Assembly (NCBI GenBank): GCA_015179025.1
Contig: WHUX01000015.1
Location: forward strand, 496,001 to 560,000
DNA: 64,000 nucleotides
Direction: 5' to 3'
From: Terfezia claveryi
Lineage: Eukaryota > Ascomycota > Pezizomycetes > Pezizales > Pezizaceae
Part shown: positions 60,440 to 64,000 of the stretch, one piece after another
Position numbering within the stretch: the first letter of the stretch is position 1
Layout of the letters: each line of letters starts with the position of its first letter
The notes under the pieces: generated by a model
What the model saw: only the letters and a program-made list of their open reading frames with translations
Told to the model about the DNA's origin: nothing
The model's database searches: none
Translations under genes and position numbers: made by a program

Positions 60440-62044
60440 ATGCCTGGTGCTGTGCCCACAATGCCCGGGGTCAGGGCACCTCCCGAGATGGCCCAGCAGT
60501 ACAGGCGAGAGGTAGCAAGGCTGATTGGGAGGAGAGAGAACCCTAGCTTTCCTGGTAAGGACTTGTCTTGATGCTGGGGAAAGTTGGTGTATCCCCCTAG
60601 AGTGGGCACTGACTCGTGCCTCTTCAATCTTCAGGGGCCCAGCCAGTCAGTTTTGCAAGACGCCACCTAGAAGAGCTGAAGAAGGAAGAGTGGGTAGCTG
60701 CATCCCTTGGACGAGGCAAGTCAAGTGCTGACACTCTGCGATCCACACAGCTACTACGTTTGTGAAAAGTCCGATGGTATCCGGTGCCTGATGTACTTTG
60801 CCGAAGGGGACCGTGGTCAAGAAATCCATTACCTGGTCTGTTCATCCACCCACATGTGCTCTCATAAACGACACTAACAAGGACAAGGCAGATCGATAGA
60901 CGAAACGACTATTACTACGTCTCTGAACTACACTTTCCCGCGCCCCATGACCCTACCTTCCAACAGTTCCACATCGACACCCTTATCGACGGTGAGCTAG
61001 TGCTAGACGAGGAACCTCAGGGGAATGTGCTGCGATACCTAGTCTTTGACTGCCTGGTACTCGACGGGAAGCCTCTGATGCACAGGACACTTGACAAACG
61101 ACTGGCTGTATGGAGCCCGTTCCTTCCCTTCACAATCTTCACCCGCCTTGGCCTTCACTGCAGCTGCTAACACGCAAGTAGTACTTTAGGGAGTATGTAT
61201 ATAATCCCTATGTAAAGCTATGTGATGCATTCCCCCAAGAGGTGCCATACTTTCCGTTCCTGTACGCCCCCCCCCCCCCCACCTTATCTCCCCCTACCCA
61301 TGTGGATGAGGAAACAGTTCTCACATTGTACAGTATTGAGTTCAAACCCATGGAGTTCTCGTACGCAATAGACAAGATGTTCAACGAAGTCCTGCCCAAA
61401 CTTAAACACGGAAACGATGGGCTCATCTTCACCTGCCGCAACTCACCATACAAATTCGGTACGGATGAGAAAATGTAAGTTTCTCCTTCCCCATTTGATC
61501 CCCTCCGCACTTCTAATATTCTTTCCCACGTAGTTTAAAATGGAAACCCGCAAACGAGAACTCCATTGACTTCCGCCTCAACCTCCACTTCCCTATCTAC
61601 GAACCAGACTCCTCGGACGAAGACCCCGACGCCGACGAAGACGATGAACCACGCTACGATTGGGACGCCATGCCGGAATTCGCTCTGTCAGCCTTCGAAG
61701 GCGGTCGCCAATATACCCGCTTCGCAACAATGTATATGACTGAAAAAGAGTGGGAAGATATGAAAGCTCTACAGATTCCACTTGATGATAAGATTGTCGA
61801 ATGTGCAATGGACGAGGAGAAGAGGTGGAGGTTTTTGAGGTTTAGAGAGGATAAGAAGGATGGGAATCATATTAGTGTGGTGGGGAGTGTGCTGGAAAGC
61901 ATTAGGGATGGGGTGGGAGAGAAAGACTTGTTGCGGGAGGCGATGGAGGTTAGGGCGGCGTGGAAGAGGAGGCAGGGGTTGCAGCAGGTGCCGCCGCCGG
62001 TAGTGAGACAGGCTCCGCCGCAGGGACAGCCGGTTAGGCACTAG
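60440..62044 (+). CDS. CEG1: mRNA guanylyltransferase (capping enzyme alpha subunit)
   Basis: It transfers GMP from GTP to the diphosphate end of nascent RNA polymerase II transcripts. Seven exons (60440-60554, 60635-60689, 60751-60835, 60892-61107, 61182-61261, 61334-61474, 61534-62044) give 400 residues, phases closed. The covalent-nucleotidyl motif I, EKSDGIR, places the lysine at 63. The other motifs follow in order: LIDGELVLDE (III/IIIa), HGNDGLIFT (IV) and KWKPANENSIDF (V). The OB-fold part contains an acidic insert (EPDSSDEDPDADEDDEP), and the C-terminus is a P/Q-rich tail after motif VI (LRFREDKKDGN). There is no triphosphatase domain, as expected for fungi, where Cet1 is separate. 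The fifth intron contains a run of 13 C. Confidence 0.95.
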
Positions 62045-63027
62045 AGAGGCGACCCCGCGGCTCTCAACTCTCAGCCATAATTGATATATGGTATGAGTGG
62101 GGAGGGGCGTGGGGGCGTGGGAGTGGCAGTTGGCCGTGGGGGGGAAAATCAGGAACGTGGTGACATAATATACACACACAACTAGTATTCATGGTCATTC
62201 ATAATTTCCATAAGGCGGTTGTCCTGATTTCAACGATCAAATTTTTTTTTCTCTTTGCAGTTTGCTTTGTTGTAGTTTTTTTGATCTTTACCTTTTTTTC
62301 ACTAGTATCTATTGATTCATTGATCATTCGGCGTAGTAGAATAGGATGAAATGCGATTTCTCGAGATGCTAAGTATAGTTCTATGAGATAAGTCATCAAA
62401 ATACTTCATTCCTCTCACATTACTGAGACATTCGAGGCAAAGGGGATCAATATCTGGATTATATAGGTTGGTTGAGAAGTAGGAGACCATGTATAGTACC
62501 CTATGTAACTGTTACCTCCCCATCCATCCCATCCATACCAAATTTGTTTATGGCAACATAATGAAGCTCTGACAAGAGCATCTTGTTTGCCCTACAATCA
62601 TAAACACTTGTTTGTAAGGTGAGTGGGTGATTTTCGATAGATTTCTAAAATGCCTAGAAGCACACACGTTTTTTTTTTTTTTTTTTTTTTTTTTCTTTCT
62701 TGGGGGGGTGTCCGAAAAACAGTCAAATTGTTTTTAGCGGCAAAAATTGACAAGTGGACGGAAGGCTTCTAGCATGAATTGTTTTTTAATTGGAAAAAAA
62801 ATAAAAACAGAATAAATTTGAGGGTAATTAAGTAGGTATCATGATTCCTTTTTAGATCTAACACTTTGAATATTGCTGAAACCCAACCAACCAACCCAGA
62901 ATATCATATGCATTGCAGAGAAGACCGTACTAAGTAAGTAACCAAACACATCGACTTGCACGTATAAACAAGAAAACAAACAAAAATCCGTATAATACAG
63001 CCTAACCCGAGGTGTTGTAAAATCGTC
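62045..63027. other. Convergent intergenic region
   Basis: This is AT-rich 3' space between CEG1 and PFS2. A T-run of about 25 lies at 62669-62694, and CCATCC repeats near 62519-62535. No gene is seen. Confidence 0.5.
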
Positions 63028-64000
63028 CTAATTCCTTCTCCTCGGATCCCTCCTCCCCCCTCCACCACCGCTGCCGCCAGAGTTCTCCCGTAAACTCTCC
63101 TCCTGGCTCGGTAACGGGGCCCTACTCCTCCCACCACTGCCTCTCCCCATCCCACTACCTTGCCCGCTTTGCCCGCCACCCTGCCCACCACCCTGCCCAC
63201 CACCTTGCCCACCACCTTGTCCACCACCTTGCCCACCACCGGCACCAAACCCTGCCCCCTCTATTCCCCCCAGCCCAGGCATCCCAAGCCCAGGCAGTCC
63301 GGGGATCGGCGGCATACCTAGCCCCGGCAATCCCGGAAACCCAGGTGGGAGCATCCCCGGTGGCGGGACCAAGCCTGGGGGCAACAACCCCGGTAATGGC
63401 AGAGGAGGAATCGCCTGTGTAGAGCCTGTCTGCGACTGCTGCTTACCTGATTGTGTCGACGGCACGGGTGGTGGTGGTGGTACGGGCGGTAAACCTCCTG
63501 GAAACAACTGCCCAAATGCCTGCAACCCCCCACCCTGTACCAGAGCGCTCAAATCCCCCAGTCCTGGCACCGCCCCATTGACCTGTGGCGGGGGCTGCGG
63601 CGGTGGCGGAAAACCAGGGATAATCGGTAATGGGACTGTCGGTCCACCAGGTTTCAATCCGGGGAAGGTTAGCATAGGATTGTTTGGTCCTTGTCCTGCA
63701 ACGGGCATTTTTTGGTCGACTAGCCCGCCTTCCATGTCCTCTTCTTCTCCTTCTTCTTCCTCGCGCATCATTCGTCCTCGCCCTCGCCTGTCGCCAGAGT
63801 AGCCCCCCATGGCCTCTGCGGCGGCTTCGCCAATGTGGTACCTGTCTCGGTACCCGTCGACTTCGCCTGGCCTCGGACGAACCCAGAAGCGGGTGATTCG
63901 GTCGTTGGAACCAGTGCAGAGGATGTGGCCCATGGGATGGTACTCCATGGACCAAATTGCGAATTCGTGGGCGTAAGGAACGGAGTGCGCGGGGTGAATG
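63028..64000 (-). CDS. PFS2: Polyadenylation factor subunit 2, C-terminal part (5' end outside window)
   Basis: A WD40 subunit of the cleavage and polyadenylation factor that bridges 3'-processing complexes. Only the last 323 codons are in the window; the frame is open to the right edge. It starts inside the last WD repeat ([21 protein letters not shown], then [15 protein letters not shown]), which is specific for Pfs2. The rest is low complexity: an acidic stretch ([15 protein letters not shown]), a long P/G/L-rich region, then about seven GGGQ units encoded by a 12-bp tandem repeat near 63167-63243, and an R-rich end. Such P/G-rich tails are usual for Pfs2 of filamentous fungi. No intron is needed in this part. 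Confidence 0.92.
   Translation of the reverse strand, partial: IHPAHSVPYAHEFAIWSMEYHPMGHILCTGSNDRITRFWVRPRPGEVDGYRDRYHIGEAAAEAMGGYSGDRRGRGRMMREEEEGEEEDMEGGLVDQKMPVAGQGPNNPMLTFPGLKPGGPTVPLPIIPGFPPPPQPPPQVNGAVPGLGDLSALVQGGGLQAFGQLFPGGLPPVPPPPPVPSTQSGKQQSQTGSTQAIPPLPLPGLLPPGLVPPPGMLPPGFPGLPGLGMPPIPGLPGLGMPGLGGIEGAGFGAGGGQGGGQGGGQGGGQGGGQGGGQSGQGSGMGRGSGGRSRAPLPSQEESLRENSGGSGGGGGRRDPRRRN
63167..63243 (-). repeat. 12-bp coding tandem repeat (GGGQ units) in PFS2
   Basis: Imperfect CACCCTGCCCAC-type units on the plus strand encode GGGQ repeats on the minus strand. The copy number is likely to vary between strains. Confidence 0.85.

Overview
The window reads as nuclear DNA of a filamentous ascomycete (Pezizomycotina). 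The evidence is split genes with short introns (mostly 43-70 nt, GTRNGT donors, CTAAY-like branch sites), fungal-specific proteins (a Far1/Ste5-like RING-PH-vWA scaffold, a Bem2-type RhoGAP, Pex8, a Zrt3-like ZIP transporter, Cdc4-like F-box/WD40) and low gene density: about 17 genes in 64 kb, separated by AT-rich, simple-sequence and transposon-derived DNA. A deep-branching class such as Pezizomycetes is possible, but that is inference only.

Layout. 1-6.3 kb: RPL43 (minus), an NFKBIL1-like protein (plus), the PKA catalytic subunit (plus). 6.3-14.1 kb: no convincing gene; it holds a ~1.9 kb fold-back palindrome (10704-12596) whose arms carry arrays of a 9-bp unit. 14.1-18.0 kb: seven-exon Far1/Ste5-like scaffold (minus). 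19.8-24.0 kb: PDA1 (pyruvate dehydrogenase E1 alpha) and CCT8 (chaperonin theta), both plus. 25.5-31.4 kb: large Bem2-like RhoGAP (plus). 33.1-34.2 kb: Nhp10-like INO80-type gene with a shortened HMG box. 34.2-37.5 kb: repeat-derived DNA with a copia integrase relic. 37.5-38.6 kb: nitronate monooxygenase (minus). 40.9-43.1 kb: Cdc4-like F-box/WD40 gene (plus). 43.1-46.8 kb: AT-rich, with a ~1.2 kb element bounded by GC-rich terminal inverted repeats. 46.8-48.5 kb: ZIP zinc transporter (minus). 50.3-51.4 kb: NUC1 nuclease (minus). 52.2-54.6 kb: L-type lectin (minus) divergent from TIM13 (plus). 55.2-57.7 kb: PEX8 ending in the peroxisomal signal AKL (minus). 58.2-59.1 kb: STE14 (minus) divergent from CEG1 (60.4-62.0 kb, plus). 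The 3' part of PFS2 (minus) runs off the right edge.

Most genes are unrelated housekeeping functions. Several belong to signalling that converges on polarity and mating (PKA, Far1/Ste5-like scaffold, Bem2-type GAP, STE14 prenyl-cysteine methylation), but they are scattered and I do not claim a cluster. For most spliced genes I derived exon coordinates by hand; unless an entry says otherwise, all phases close to an intact frame. The most unusual non-genic signals are the fold-back element and a dispersed 11-bp intergenic motif (CAACCAGACTA) with seven exact copies.
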